The notes under the pieces: generated by a model
What the model saw: only the letters and a program-made list of their open reading frames with translations
The model's database searches: none
Told to the model about the DNA's origin: nothing
Translations under genes and position numbers: made by a program
Assembly (NCBI RefSeq): GCF_001547935.1
Contig: NZ_AP014635.1
Location: 124,001-188,000 of the forward strand
Source: Vibrio tritonius
Lineage (GTDB): Bacteria > Pseudomonadota > Gammaproteobacteria > Enterobacterales > Vibrionaceae
Direction of reading: 5' to 3'
Length of the DNA stretch: 64,000 bases
Shown here: piece after piece, positions 38,208 to 48,100 of the stretch
Position numbering within the stretch: position 1 is the first letter of the stretch
Layout: every line of letters starts with the position of its first letter

Positions 38208-38501
38208 TTAGTTAGTTGTAACTGAAGTTGTGCTGTTGTTGTCAGAGCTGTTTGCTGCAACGGCTACGCCAGCTACTACAGCACCAGCAACGGCAACAGT
38301 TGTTGCTGTTACAGTACCAGCTGCTGCGCCTGCAGCCGCTGTGCCACCTGCTGCTGCACCTGTTGAAGTTCCAGTTGCTGCAGTTGTGGTTGTGCTTGAT
38401 GTGCTGCCTGTTACGCTAGATGAAGTGGCTACTTCATCAGCAAAAGCAGCAGTTGAACCTAAAGCCAACATCGCCGCTAAGGCAATCGCTGTTTTTTTCA
38501 T
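38208..38501 (-). CDS. YjbE/GfcA-like small secreted Thr/Ala-rich protein
   Basis: 97 residues from MKKTAIALAAMLALG (38501); GGAGAA eight bases upstream fixes this start over one at 38546. Signal peptide cleaved after AAFA. The mature chain is low-complexity: Ser/Thr-rich, then Ala/Gly/Val-rich (residues about 45-85), ending SDNNSTTSVTTN. This is the composition of E. coli YjbE/GfcA, the first gene of the yjb and gfc operons, whose job is unknown. Low complexity makes homology weak; position before gfcB-C-D homologues supports the call. Confidence 0.78.
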   Translation of the reverse strand: MKKTAIALAAMLALGSTAAFADEVATSSSVTGSTSSTTTTAATGTSTGAAAGGTAAAGAAAGTVTATTVAVAGAVVAGVAVAANSSDNNSTTSVTTN

Positions 38502-39119
38502 AAATAATTCTCCATAGAGAGCGTGTTTACATCGATGTATGCTCAACTAATTGAGCTTATTTAAGATAAAATTATCTGTCGCAAATGTAAACAATATTAA
38601 ATTCGGTCAAGAGTTTTATTTTTGAAGCACTAATTCTTTTTATTCAACTTCACATTCAAAGCTGGGCACGCTATCATGCGTCGCCTTAAAGTTTAAATAA
38701 AATGCATTGAAATGCATTCTTGGCCATGAATATAGCGTTATGGGAGTAAGATCTCATGCGGTAGCGTGGTCGAAATAAAATAACTGTTTATTTTGTTAAT
38801 TAAAGTGCTAGCATGAGCAATGAATATATTGGCTTAGGATTCATTGGCTTAATGCAATAAATAACAATTGATATGCAATTTGGAGCGTATTGGTGTTCAT
38901 CATTATGTCATCCACAAATTGCACTATTTATTGCCTTCATAAAAAGCACAATTACAACGTTAGGTTAGGCTAGAGAAAACTCCTCTTGCCATAGTGATGA
39001 ATATGTCGATATCTTGTCTATGCTCATGGCCGGAGGTGTATCCACACTTCTGCTTAGCTATGACGTGCGACACGGACGTGATATCTCAGATATCTTAATG
39101 ATTAGTTAGGAAAGTTGGT
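38502..39119. promoter_or_regulatory. Divergent control region between gfc-like operon and wza-wzb-wzc
   Basis: 618 bases without a gene. It must drive gfcA-D leftward and wza rightward. It contains the ops element at 38757-38768, leaving a leader of about 350 bases before wza. AATGCATT occurs twice (38701-38719), and a GATATC-TCA-GATATC palindrome lies about 30 bases upstream of the wza ribosome site (AGGAAAG, 39109-39115). No Lrp, H-NS or RcsB box could be assigned. Confidence 0.6.
38757..38768 (+). promoter_or_regulatory. ops element (RfaH recruitment site)
   Basis: TGCGGTAGCGTG matches the ops core GCGGTAGCGTG of JUMPstart leaders in 11 of 11 positions. It lies on the coding strand of wza, about 350 bases upstream. 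RfaH binds the paused polymerase here and suppresses Rho termination in long polysaccharide operons. The rightward gene series runs to 52.4 kb with few gaps, so one antiterminated transcript is plausible. Confidence 0.85.
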
Positions 39120-40271
39120 GTGTTAAACAAGACAATCTCCCTTATATTGGCCTCCTGCACTTTGGCAGGATGCACCATTCCCGGCGCCACCTTGCCGACC
39201 AGTAATAAAAATCAGGTATGGAATGCCGATGACTCCGATACACTCTCACCGCGAGTTAACGTATACCCTTTAACGCCTAATCTGATCAACGAGCTCAAAC
39301 TCAATCAAATTACCCCATCGTCTCAGGTGAACTTAGGCCTGGAAGAGGAACTGTCCGATTACCAATACCATATTGGCACCGGTGATGTACTTAACGTGAC
39401 GATTTGGGACCACCCTGAGTTAACAATCCCTGCTGGTTCATACCGCAGTTCGGAAGAAGCCGGTAACTGGGTACATGCCGATGGCACCATCTTCTACCCT
39501 TATATCGGTAAAATTGCCGTTAAGGGGCTAACGGTAACCCAAGTTCGTGATCTCATTACTCAGCGAATTAAAAAATACGTTGAAGACCCACAGGTCGATG
39601 TCAACATCGCGGCATTTCGTTCTCAAAAATCTTACGTGACTGGTGAAGTGAATAAACCGGGCGCGCAAGCCATTTCTAACATCCCGCTTACACTGCTTGA
39701 TGCGGTCAATGCCGCTGGAGGCATTACCCAAGATGCCGATTGGCGCAATATCACCTTGACTCATCACGATGGTAAAGAAGAACACCTTTCCCTTTATGCT
39801 CTGATACAAAAAGGCGATTTAACTCAAAACCGCCTATTGCACAAAGGCGATATTATTCACGTGCCACGCAACGATACTCAAAAAATCTTTATCATGGGCG
39901 AAGTTGCCGACCCGCAAGTGGTCAAAATCGATCGCGCAGGCATGAGCTTAACCGAAGCACTAGCCAACTCTGGCGGAATTAATGAAAAAGAAGCCGACCC
40001 AACTGGGATTTTTGTCATCCGCAGTACGGGCTTAGCTAACGCCACCACTAAGCAGAGTAATGCGCCCCTTGCTGATGTATTCCAGCTAAATATGAAAGAT
40101 GCTACCGCTTTGGTGATGGGCACGGAATTTGAACTGCAACCTTACGATGTGGTTTATGTGACTGCTGCCCCTGTGGCGCGTTGGAATCGTCTTATCAGCC
40201 AGCTAGTACCAACCATCTCTGGGTTTAACGACCTAACAGAAGGTATGCTGCGTTTACGTAACTGGCCATAG
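39120..40271 (+). CDS. wza: Polysaccharide export outer-membrane lipoprotein
   Basis: 383 residues, GTG start with AGGAAAG upstream. Lipoprotein signal ends LAGC with Cys at 18. Contains the polysaccharide export (PES) domain, YHIGTGDVLNVTIWDHPEL (about 80-98) and FYPYIGKIAVKGLTVTQV, followed by two SLBB domains (SYVTGEVNKPGAQ and FIMGEVADPQVV), then the amphipathic C-terminal PVARWNRLISQLVPTISG, which in Wza forms the alpha-helical pore. Octameric channel for capsule export. First gene of the wza-wzb-wzc set. Confidence 0.96.
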   Translation: MLNKTISLILASCTLAGCTIPGATLPTSNKNQVWNADDSDTLSPRVNVYPLTPNLINELKLNQITPSSQVNLGLEEELSDYQYHIGTGDVLNVTIWDHPELTIPAGSYRSSEEAGNWVHADGTIFYPYIGKIAVKGLTVTQVRDLITQRIKKYVEDPQVDVNIAAFRSQKSYVTGEVNKPGAQAISNIPLTLLDAVNAAGGITQDADWRNITLTHHDGKEEHLSLYALIQKGDLTQNRLLHKGDIIHVPRNDTQKIFIMGEVADPQVVKIDRAGMSLTEALANSGGINEKEADPTGIFVIRSTGLANATTKQSNAPLADVFQLNMKDATALVMGTEFELQPYDVVYVTAAPVARWNRLISQLVPTISGFNDLTEGMLRLRNWP

Positions 40272-40286
40272 AAAGGAAATCGCGAC

Positions 40287-40727
40287 ATGTTTGATAACAT
40301 TTTGGTGGTCTGCGTTGGTAATATTTGCCGCTCTCCCATTGGAGAGCGCTACTTACAGCAGTTATTTCCTAATAAACAGATTGCCTCAGCCGGCCTTGCC
40401 TCGAAAAAAAGCCATTTAGAAGGCAAACCTGCCGATGCCAGCGCGCAGCTGGTGGCGCAAGAGCATGGTCTCGATTTAACTGGGCATAAGTCACAGCAAC
40501 TGACATCCGCTTTGTGTGCTCAATACGATTTGATCTTGGTAATGGAAAAAGGTCATTTAACGGCTTTAAACGATATTGCCCCAGAGGCAAGAGGCAAAGC
40601 CATGTTATTTGGCCAGTGGATTGGGCAAAAAGACATTCCCGATCCTTACCGCCAAAGTAAAGAAGCCTTTGATTACGCCTATCAATTAATTGCTCAAGCG
40701 GCTGATGCTTGGGCTGCCAAACTTTAA
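40287..40727 (+). CDS. wzb: Low-molecular-weight protein-tyrosine phosphatase
   Basis: 146 residues. The P-loop C-x5-R is CVGNICR (residues 9-15) followed by SPIGERYL. The general-acid Asp lies in DIPDPYRQSKEAF (about 113-125). Wzb removes phosphates from the C-terminal tyrosines of Wzc in the cytoplasm; the cycle controls polymer export and length. Sixteen bases from wza and 16 from wzc, one operon. Confidence 0.96.
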   Translation: MFDNILVVCVGNICRSPIGERYLQQLFPNKQIASAGLASKKSHLEGKPADASAQLVAQEHGLDLTGHKSQQLTSALCAQYDLILVMEKGHLTALNDIAPEARGKAMLFGQWIGQKDIPDPYRQSKEAFDYAYQLIAQAADAWAAKL

Positions 40728-40742
40728 TACGATTAGAAGATT

Positions 40743-42920
40743 ATGACGGACAAAACTGCAACTTCACGTAACGCATCGGATAATGATGAGATTGACTTAG
40801 GTCAGCTGTTTGGCCTGCTACTGGATGGCAAATGGGTTATCGCCATTACTACCTTTTTATTTGCCCTTTTTGGTATTGCCTTTGCGTTACTTTCTACGCC
40901 GATTTATCAAGCCGATGCATTGATTCAAGTGGAACAAAAAAGCTCGGGCGGCTTTTCTGCCATTATGAGTGAAAGCTTGGGGGATATGTTTGCCTCTGAG
41001 TCAACCGCAGATGCGGAAATTCAATTGATTAAATCACGGATGATATTGGGCGGCACGGTGGATAAATTCGATTTAACCACCGTAGTGAGTCCAGATTACT
41101 TCCCGTTGATTGGTAAAGGCATTGCTCGTTTAACCGGTAACCAGCAGTTTGTTAAAGTGAGCAGTTTTGAATTACCTAAAATGGTATTTCCCGATGAAAA
41201 CTCTTATCAAATCGTTGTATTAAACGGAGAGCAAGGTATTTATCAACTGGTGAACGATGATAACCAAGTTCTCCTGAAAGGGAAAGTGGGCACAAAAGTC
41301 GTTGACAACGGTTATGAACTGCAGATCAGTGCATTACAAGCAAAAAGTGGCACCCATTTCAATATTGAAAAACGCAATGACCTAGATGCAATTGATTGGT
41401 TAAAGCAAAACTTAGGTGCCGCGGAGCAAGGTAAGCAAACGGGCATTATCAAGTTAAGCTTTGCTAATGAAAATGGCCAACTGGCGCAAGACATTTTAAA
41501 TGATATCGCCCAACGTTACTTTTTACAGAACGTAGAGCGTAACTCAGCAGAAGCTGGGCAGAGCATTCAGTTTTTAAAAGAGAAGCTTCCGCAACTGAAA
41601 GAAAAATTGGTCGAATCAGAAAACAAGCTCAATGCCTATCGTAAAAAGCGTGAATCTGTTGACCTCACCATGGAAGCTGAATCGACTTTGAAAGTGATGG
41701 TTAATTTGGATGCGCAGCTTAATGAGCTGACCTTTAAAGAAGCTGAAATCAGCCAAAAATACACCAAAGATCACCCTGCATATAAGGCTCTACTGGATAA
41801 GCGTCAAACCTTATTAAATCAAAAATCAAAGATTAATAAACGCATCGAGAACTTGCCTGAAACGCAAAAAGAGATTTTAAGCCTGCAACGTGATGTTGAA
41901 GTAAACCAACAAATCTACGTGCAGCTACTCAATAAAATTGAAGAGTTGAGTGTGGTGAAGGCAGGTACTGTAGGTAACGTTCGTATTGTGGACCATGCGC
42001 AGACCTTCTCTAAACCTATTAAACCTAAAAAGCCTCTGATTGTTGCTATTGCAACTATATTAGGTTTATTACTGAGTGTTGCATATGTCTTTGTGAAATC
42101 TGCTTTGCACAAGGGAGTTGAAAACCCAGATGAAATTGAAGAACTTGGCCTTTCTGTATATGCCAGCATTCCCCGCTCTGAATTGCAATTTTCGCTAGCA
42201 GATAAGCTAAGTGGTAAAAAGCGCGGCTCAAGCAAAGATATGCTGTTGTTGGCGGAGATGAACCCTGCCGACCTTGCTATTGAAGCGCTGCGTAGTCTAA
42301 GAACCAGCTTGCACTTTGCCATGATGGAAGCCAAAAACAATATCTTGATGATTTCTGGCCCTGCGCCGGGCATTGGTAAATCGTTTGTTTCGACCAACTT
42401 TGCAGCGGTGTACGCAAAAGCGGGCAAAAAAGTACTGATTATTGATGCGGATATGCGTAAAGGATATTTACAACGTGCTTTTGGCCTTAAATGGGACCAA
42501 GGTTTATCGGATTACTTGAGTGGTGAAATTGGCATTGATGACGTGGTGAAATCCACACGTGTCGAGAACTTAGATGTGGTTACTCGTGGGCAAGTACCAC
42601 CGAACCCATCGGAGCTACTGATGCACGGACGCTTAAAAGAGCTACTGACTTGGGCATCACAAAATTATGATCTCGTGATTGTGGATACACCGCCGGTACT
42701 GGCAGTAACTGATGCTAGTATTGTCGGGGCGATTGCTGGCACCACTTTAATGGTGGCGCGTTTTAGTCAAAACACTGCTAAAGAGATTGATGTGGCTCGT
42801 AACCGATTTGAGCAATCGGGTATTGAAGTGAAAGGGGTTATCTTTAACGCAGTTGAGAAGAAAGCTTCCACCCATTATGGGTATGGTTATTACAATTACA
42901 ACTACGACTCCAGTAAATAA
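40743..42920 (+). CDS. wzc: Tyrosine autokinase / polysaccharide co-polymerase
   Basis: 725 residues, the fused proteobacterial form. TM1 near 30-53, a Wzz-type periplasmic part with long coiled coil (about 255-400), TM2 near 430-450, then the BY-kinase: Walker A GPAPGIGKS (about 538-546), Walker A' VLIIDADMRKG (about 562-572), Walker B VIVDTPPVLAV (about 645). A tyrosine cluster ends the protein (YGYGYYNYNYDSSK, seven Tyr). Wzc contacts Wza across the periplasm and governs capsule polymerisation. It is followed closely by rmlB. Confidence 0.96.
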   Translation: MTDKTATSRNASDNDEIDLGQLFGLLLDGKWVIAITTFLFALFGIAFALLSTPIYQADALIQVEQKSSGGFSAIMSESLGDMFASESTADAEIQLIKSRMILGGTVDKFDLTTVVSPDYFPLIGKGIARLTGNQQFVKVSSFELPKMVFPDENSYQIVVLNGEQGIYQLVNDDNQVLLKGKVGTKVVDNGYELQISALQAKSGTHFNIEKRNDLDAIDWLKQNLGAAEQGKQTGIIKLSFANENGQLAQDILNDIAQRYFLQNVERNSAEAGQSIQFLKEKLPQLKEKLVESENKLNAYRKKRESVDLTMEAESTLKVMVNLDAQLNELTFKEAEISQKYTKDHPAYKALLDKRQTLLNQKSKINKRIENLPETQKEILSLQRDVEVNQQIYVQLLNKIEELSVVKAGTVGNVRIVDHAQTFSKPIKPKKPLIVAIATILGLLLSVAYVFVKSALHKGVENPDEIEELGLSVYASIPRSELQFSLADKLSGKKRGSSKDMLLLAEMNPADLAIEALRSLRTSLHFAMMEAKNNILMISGPAPGIGKSFVSTNFAAVYAKAGKKVLIIDADMRKGYLQRAFGLKWDQGLSDYLSGEIGIDDVVKSTRVENLDVVTRGQVPPNPSELLMHGRLKELLTWASQNYDLVIVDTPPVLAVTDASIVGAIAGTTLMVARFSQNTAKEIDVARNRFEQSGIEVKGVIFNAVEKKASTHYGYGYYNYNYDSSK

Positions 42921-42940
42921 CAATAGGATAGTTGACTAGC

Positions 42941-44008
42941 ATGAAAATTTTAGTAACCGGGGGAGCCGGTTTTATTGGCTCAGCCGTTGTGCGCCATATT
43001 ATTAACGACACACAAGATGCCGTGATCAATGTAGATAAACTGACGTATGCCGGAAATCTAGAATCGTTGTTTGGTGTTGACTCAAGTGAACGTTACGTGT
43101 TTGAACAGGCAGATATTTGTGATCGCACAGCGATGGATCGCATTTTTGCCGAGCATCAGCCCGATGCTGTTATGCACTTAGCGGCCGAATCCCATGTTGA
43201 CCGCTCAATTGATGGGCCAGCTACGTTTATTGAAACCAATATTGTGGGCACTTACACCTTGCTTGAGGCAACTCGTCACTATTGGAACAACTTGGATGAA
43301 GCGCGTAAAAGCGCATTTCGTTTCCACCATATTTCAACCGATGAAGTGTATGGCGATTTAGAAGGCTCCGATGATTTCTTTACTGAGACTACGTCATATT
43401 CCCCCTCTAGCCCATATTCTGCGTCGAAAGCATCAAGTGACCATTTAGTTCGTTCATGGCTGCGTACCTACGGTTTGCCAACGTTAGTCACTAACTGTTC
43501 GAATAACTACGGTCCTTACCATTTCCCGGAAAAACTGATTCCGCTAATGATTTTAAATGCATTGGATGGTAAGGCTTTACCTGTTTACGGTAATGGCATG
43601 CAGATTCGAGACTGGCTATTTGTGGAAGATCACGCGCGCGCACTCTACAAAGTAGTGACTGAAGGTGAAGTTGGTGAAACCTACAACATTGGTGGTCACA
43701 ATGAGAAAGCCAATATCGATGTGGTGAAAACCATTTGTGCATTACTTGAAGAATTGGTGCCAAACAAGCCCGCTGGTGTCGAACGCTATGCAGATTTAAT
43801 TACTTACGTGACCGATCGCCCTGGGCATGATGTGCGTTATGCGATTGACCCAAGCAAAATTGGTCGCGAGTTGGGTTGGGTGCCAGAAGAAACCTTTGAA
43901 TCGGGTATTCGAAAAACCGTTGAGTGGTATTTGCATAACACAGAGTGGTGGAGTCGCGTGCTAGATGGTTCTTACTCAATGGAACGTTTGGGAACTCACC
44001 AAGCGTAA
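42941..44008 (+). CDS. rmlB: dTDP-glucose 4,6-dehydratase
   Basis: 355 residues from [17 protein letters not shown] (42941); a TTG three codons upstream is also open. RmlB makes dTDP-4-keto-6-deoxyglucose with bound NAD+. Motifs: GGAGFIGS, the [12 protein letters not shown] segment (active Asp-Glu at about 133-134), and Tyr-x3-Lys in [13 protein letters not shown], followed by [19 protein letters not shown]. Base composition is like the core genome, whereas genes after 45 kb are very AT-rich, so rmlB may mark the edge of the exchangeable part. Confidence 0.95.
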   Translation: MKILVTGGAGFIGSAVVRHIINDTQDAVINVDKLTYAGNLESLFGVDSSERYVFEQADICDRTAMDRIFAEHQPDAVMHLAAESHVDRSIDGPATFIETNIVGTYTLLEATRHYWNNLDEARKSAFRFHHISTDEVYGDLEGSDDFFTETTSYSPSSPYSASKASSDHLVRSWLRTYGLPTLVTNCSNNYGPYHFPEKLIPLMILNALDGKALPVYGNGMQIRDWLFVEDHARALYKVVTEGEVGETYNIGGHNEKANIDVVKTICALLEELVPNKPAGVERYADLITYVTDRPGHDVRYAIDPSKIGRELGWVPEETFESGIRKTVEWYLHNTEWWSRVLDGSYSMERLGTHQA

Positions 44009-44059
44009 TTCACCTCATTCTGGTTACCTCTTTATATTTTAGTTGGCTAAGGCAAAAAA

Positions 44060-44959
44060 ATGAAAGGTATTATTTTAGCGGGTGGGTCGGGTACTCGCCT
44101 TTATCCTATCACCCGTGGAGTTTCAAAGCAGTTGTTACCTGTATACGATAAACCAATGATCTATTATCCATTGGCTACTCTGATGCTTGCAGGTATTCGA
44201 GATATACTAATTATTACTACTCCAGAAGAAAATGAATCGTTTAAACGTCTACTTGGGAATGGTAGTGACTTCGGCATCAATCTGCAATACGCAATCCAAG
44301 AGTCACCTGATGGTTTAGCACAGGCATTCATTATTGGCGAAAATTTTATAGGTAAAGACAAGTGTTGCTTAATTCTTGGTGATAATATTTTTTATGGTCA
44401 ATCCTTTTCTCGTACTTTACGAAATGCTGTAGAGCGGGAAAATGGCGCTACCGTATTTGGTTATCATGTAAAAGATCCTGAAAGATTTGGTGTCGTCGAG
44501 TTTGACGAAAAGTATAATGCTCTTAGTATAGAAGAAAAACCGGATACTCCTAAATCCAATTGGGCAGTTACAGGTTTATATTTTTATGATAACCGAGTCG
44601 TAGAATTTGCTAAGAAAGTTAAACCATCAAGACGCGGTGAACTCGAGATTACGTCTATTAATCAGATGTATTTAGAAGATAAAACGTTAAAAGTTGAGTT
44701 GCTTGGGCGTGGTTTTGCGTGGTTAGATACAGGTACACATGAGAGTTTGCATGAAGCATCTTCGTTTGTTCAAACCATTGAAAACGTTCAAGGATTAAAA
44801 GTAGCCTGTCTTGAGGAAATAGCATGGTTTAATGGATGGCTCAGTGATGAATCGTTATTTGAGCATGCACAGCCCATGCTCAAAAATGATTATGGCAACT
44901 ACCTAATATCATTGTTAGATAATAGACGATTAAGAGAATCACTTAAGGCAAATAGATAA
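44060..44959 (+). CDS. rmlA: Glucose-1-phosphate thymidylyltransferase
   Basis: 299 residues. RmlA joins dTTP and glucose-1-phosphate. Signature [20 protein letters not shown] (G-x-G-T-R-L) at the N-terminus, [27 protein letters not shown] (about 107-117), and [22 protein letters not shown]. Full length. Preceded by AAGG at a good spacing. Stop and rmlC start share one base. Codon usage begins to shift toward AT here. Confidence 0.96.
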   Translation: MKGIILAGGSGTRLYPITRGVSKQLLPVYDKPMIYYPLATLMLAGIRDILIITTPEENESFKRLLGNGSDFGINLQYAIQESPDGLAQAFIIGENFIGKDKCCLILGDNIFYGQSFSRTLRNAVERENGATVFGYHVKDPERFGVVEFDEKYNALSIEEKPDTPKSNWAVTGLYFYDNRVVEFAKKVKPSRRGELEITSINQMYLEDKTLKVELLGRGFAWLDTGTHESLHEASSFVQTIENVQGLKVACLEEIAWFNGWLSDESLFEHAQPMLKNDYGNYLISLLDNRRLRESLKANR

Positions 44960-45501
44960 TGAACGTTATTAAAACAAAACTCAAAGATTGTGTAATAATT
45001 CAACCCCAAGTTTTTGGTGATAATAGGGGTTTTTTTTTAGAGAGTTTTAATTTAAATAGATACTTAAGTTTGGCAGGAATAAAGGATAATTTTGTCCAAG
45101 ATAATCGTTCTCGTTCATCAAAAGGTGTACTTAGAGGATTGCATTTTCAAAAGACGAAACCACAAGGGAAATTAGTTTCAGTGACAAAAGGTTCTGTTTT
45201 AGATATTGCTGTAGATTTGAGAAAATATTCACCATCGTTTGGTCAATGGGAAAGTATTGTTCTTTCTGATGAAAACAAAACACAGTTCTGGGTACCACCA
45301 GGTTTTGCTCATGGTTTTGTAGTACTTAGTGATGTTGCGGATTTTTCATACAAATGCACAAATTACTATGACCCAAAAGATGAGTCTGGAATTCTCTGGA
45401 ATGATCCAGATTTAGATATTGATTGGGGAATTGATAATCCAATTTTGTCCGAAAAGGATAAAAATCTTCCATTATTTTCAGAATTTTTGAATAGAAATTA
45501 A
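44959..45501 (+). CDS. rmlC: dTDP-4-dehydrorhamnose 3,5-epimerase
   Basis: 180 residues, a cupin-fold epimerase. Seen: PQVFGDNRGFFLESFNLNRY, VQDNRSRSSKGVLRGLHFQ with the conserved His in RGLHFQ (about 65), PQGKLVSVTKGSVLDIAVDL, and the second motif QFWVPPGFAHGFVVLS. It gives dTDP-4-keto-L-rhamnose. Together with RmlA and RmlB it commits the pathway to an L-6-deoxyhexose, but the usual RmlD is not the next gene (see the SDR at 45.5 kb). Confidence 0.95.
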   Translation: MNVIKTKLKDCVIIQPQVFGDNRGFFLESFNLNRYLSLAGIKDNFVQDNRSRSSKGVLRGLHFQKTKPQGKLVSVTKGSVLDIAVDLRKYSPSFGQWESIVLSDENKTQFWVPPGFAHGFVVLSDVADFSYKCTNYYDPKDESGILWNDPDLDIDWGIDNPILSEKDKNLPLFSEFLNRN

Positions 45502-45502
45502 A

Positions 45503-46324
45503 ATGAAAAGAATCACAGTAATAGGTTCATCTGGCTTTATTGGAAGCGCGGTAAGAAATAAGTTCCAATTGGAAGGTTATGATGTTTATGCTCCCGCTCG
45601 TCATGATTTAGATTTTAGCCTAAATTTAGGAATTATTATATATTGTGCAGGATATGGTGATTGTAATAGACCTAATGATGTACTAGATGCCAATATAAAT
45701 TATCTAAGAGATATTCTAGATCGAGCTAATTTCGAAAAATTGATTTATCTGTCTTCAACTAGAGTTTATATGGGGTCGAATAGTGCTAATGAATCTAGTG
45801 ATCTTGTTTTAGAAATTAATGACAATCGAAAACTATTTAATTTGACAAAACTAGTTGCCGAGGATTTATGTCTAAATTCAAATAAGAATACGATAGTGGT
45901 TAGACCTTCAAATGTATATGGTTTAGCATTAAATAGTTCGCTCTTTTTACCATCAATAATAAAAGATGCTATAAACAAAAATGTTGTTAATATGTATGTT
46001 GATAAAACATATTCTAAAGATTATGTATCTGTTCTTGATGTTGTTGATATCATATTTAGATTATCAATGACTAATAATGAATTCGAAGTTTATAATATTG
46101 CTTCAGGTGAGAATGTTACAGCAGAGGATATTGCAAGTATCTTGGTATCAAACACAGGATGTAAAGTTATTTGGCATGATAATAATGTGACAGATGTATT
46201 TCCTGTAACATCAATTTCACGACTAAAATATGAATTTAATTATAAACCAAGTTGCGTATTGTCAGACCTAAAAATGATGATATTAGATTATAAGAGAGAA
46301 ATCGGGAGAGACTATTGTATATAA
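45503..46324 (+). CDS. Extended SDR family protein, in the rmlD position, with altered active site
   Basis: 273 residues. NAD(P)-binding motif [16 protein letters not shown] (GxxGxxG) at the N-terminus, then IIYCAGYG and [11 protein letters not shown] with the expected Ser. At the catalytic Tyr-x3-Lys position it reads [12 protein letters not shown] (about 111-122), so Phe replaces Tyr while Lys is kept. RVYGL-like [13 protein letters not shown] follows. It sits where rmlD belongs and could reduce dTDP-4-keto-L-rhamnose to rhamnose or 6-deoxytalose, but the missing Tyr argues for a different or lost activity. Low GC; overlaps the next gene by ten bases. Confidence 0.75.
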   Translation: MKRITVIGSSGFIGSAVRNKFQLEGYDVYAPARHDLDFSLNLGIIIYCAGYGDCNRPNDVLDANINYLRDILDRANFEKLIYLSSTRVYMGSNSANESSDLVLEINDNRKLFNLTKLVAEDLCLNSNKNTIVVRPSNVYGLALNSSLFLPSIIKDAINKNVVNMYVDKTYSKDYVSVLDVVDIIFRLSMTNNEFEVYNIASGENVTAEDIASILVSNTGCKVIWHDNNVTDVFPVTSISRLKYEFNYKPSCVLSDLKMMILDYKREIGRDYCI

Positions 46325-46911
46325 TTAAAAGATTAATTAAATACCTTTGCTCCTCTTTAATTAACATTAAATTAATGCTGACAAAGAGAAATATTAAAAT
46401 TGGACATGGTGTGTATATTTCTAACTCATCTATATTACATGGTGACAATTTAATTAATGATTATTGCCGGCTCATTGATGTAGAACTCGGTCGCTATAGT
46501 TATGTATCACCACTCTCAATTATCATAAATACTAAGATTGGTCGATACTGCTCAATTGGTCCTGGTACAAAAATTGGCTTAGGTCTACATCCCATTGATA
46601 AACTATCAACATCACCTTTTATTTATAATAAAAGCTTATTTAAAGAGAAAAGAAAAGATGATTTTGAGTTAGTCGAAATTGGTAATGATGTCTGGATTGG
46701 GGCTAATGCGCTAGTCATGGGAGGGGTAAAAATTGCGACAGGTGCTGTTATTGGATCAGGAGCGGTTGTTACACATGATGTAGAGCCTTATGAAATAGTT
46801 GTCGGAGTTCCTGCTAAAGTAATAAAGAAAAGGTTCAATGATGAGAAAATAGCAGAGCTTTTAAGCTCCGAGTGGTGGAGAAATAACCCAAAGGATGTCT
46901 TGTGTGAGTAG
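46315..46911 (+). CDS. Hexapeptide-repeat acyltransferase (CatB-like)
   Basis: 198 residues with a TTG start at 46315, supported by GGGAGAG just upstream; an ATG at 46378 ([12 protein letters not shown]) is the alternative. Hexapeptide beta-helix: [40 protein letters not shown], then the xenobiotic-acetyltransferase-type [21 protein letters not shown] and [11 protein letters not shown]. Ends [12 protein letters not shown], as in CatB-like proteins. Probably acetylates a capsule sugar. Shares 17 bases with the next gene. Confidence 0.84.
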   Translation: MYIIKRLIKYLCSSLINIKLMLTKRNIKIGHGVYISNSSILHGDNLINDYCRLIDVELGRYSYVSPLSIIINTKIGRYCSIGPGTKIGLGLHPIDKLSTSPFIYNKSLFKEKRKDDFELVEIGNDVWIGANALVMGGVKIATGAVIGSGAVVTHDVEPYEIVVGVPAKVIKKRFNDEKIAELLSSEWWRNNPKDVLCE

Positions 46912-48100
46912 GAAAAAAGTCATAGTTGTAGGTTCATCAAATGTAATATTCACATATTCCTATATCATGTCTTTGAGTGAAGTGTCTGATATAGTTGGTT
47001 ACATTGATGTTGGAGTTCAGAATATAGAATTACCAATTAGGTTAAAGAATATTCCAAAGATGAAGTATTCTTCAAATAGAACTTCATTGGGAATAAAATC
47101 TAACATAAAAAAATTACTTAAACGGATTGGTATCGATAGAAATAAGTATATACTTTCGTTGGTAAACAAAATTGAGTTTTCAAAAAAAAATATTACTAGC
47201 CCAGAGCTTAAAGAGTTTATTTTTTCTAGAAAACCAGATCATATATTATATATCTGGAGTACCACGGTAAAAAAAATAAAGTCGGATATTTCATCTATTA
47301 TTGAGGAAGATGACATGGATTGTAAGCAGTCGTTACTGATCAATACATATCCCGTTAGAAGTAACATACAATATGATGAATATAATCCTGATGCGAAGGT
47401 TGATGCAGAGTATTTTAATAGTTTTGATAAATTAATATTAACATCAGATTTAATGAAGGAGTATTTTACTAGTTCATTAGGAATTAATGAGAGTAGTTTA
47501 GTATTACATCAGGATAAGTTACATTCAAGTTTTTTTAAGTATAATAAAAAATCAAATATCGGAATATGTAATGAAATAAGTAAAGTTATTTTTCTTGGGA
47601 ATACTAATTTCAAAGAAAGAACAATTGATGATGTATCCGGAATAATAAAAAAATTAGCCGAGGGTAATGTTGAAGTCTGGATCCAAAGTAGTGGTGATAA
47701 GATAAAACATCATAATGTTAAATATTTTAATCCTTATACTTATCAAGAAATGTTAGATGGTAAATTATCCACATTCGTTTCTCAGTTTAATGCCGTTATT
47801 ATGCTATATAATGATTTGGATAATCTTAGATCAAATATAAGCTATCCAACTAGGTTTGCAATGGGAACATTAGGTTTAATACCTATACTAATTAAATCTA
47901 ACCAATTCAAGGCGATAGAGGAGCTCTATAAAAACAACAATACGGTAGTATTGTTTGATAACTATCAAGAATTATTAAATATATGTAAGAACAAGGAATT
48001 TCTGTTGGAGAAAACTAAACTTATTAGAGAGAATTTATCCGAAGTTATGGAGAATCATGATTCTTCGTTAAGATTGATGAATGAATTATATGAAAATTAA
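46895..48100 (+). CDS. Unrecognised protein, possible GT-B glycosyltransferase
   Basis: 401 residues, no signal peptide or membrane segment. N-terminal [19 protein letters not shown] looks like a Rossmann-type first strand and loop. [17 protein letters not shown] (about 230-246) and the later [20 protein letters not shown], then [17 protein letters not shown] and [16 protein letters not shown], could be the donor half of a GT-B fold. No classic E-x7-E motif. I do not recognise the family with certainty; its place among capsule transferases suggests a glycosyltransferase. Strong AT bias. Confidence 0.6.
   Translation: MSCVSRKKVIVVGSSNVIFTYSYIMSLSEVSDIVGYIDVGVQNIELPIRLKNIPKMKYSSNRTSLGIKSNIKKLLKRIGIDRNKYILSLVNKIEFSKKNITSPELKEFIFSRKPDHILYIWSTTVKKIKSDISSIIEEDDMDCKQSLLINTYPVRSNIQYDEYNPDAKVDAEYFNSFDKLILTSDLMKEYFTSSLGINESSLVLHQDKLHSSFFKYNKKSNIGICNEISKVIFLGNTNFKERTIDDVSGIIKKLAEGNVEVWIQSSGDKIKHHNVKYFNPYTYQEMLDGKLSTFVSQFNAVIMLYNDLDNLRSNISYPTRFAMGTLGLIPILIKSNQFKAIEELYKNNNTVVLFDNYQELLNICKNKEFLLEKTKLIRENLSEVMENHDSSLRLMNELYEN

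Noticed and set aside
38230..38517. Ala/Val-rich open frame of 95 codons on the plus strand
   Set aside because: Exactly antisense to the gfcA-like gene; arises from its repeated Ala and Thr codons.
41915..42427. 170-codon frame on the minus strand
   Set aside because: Antisense inside the well-supported wzc kinase domain.
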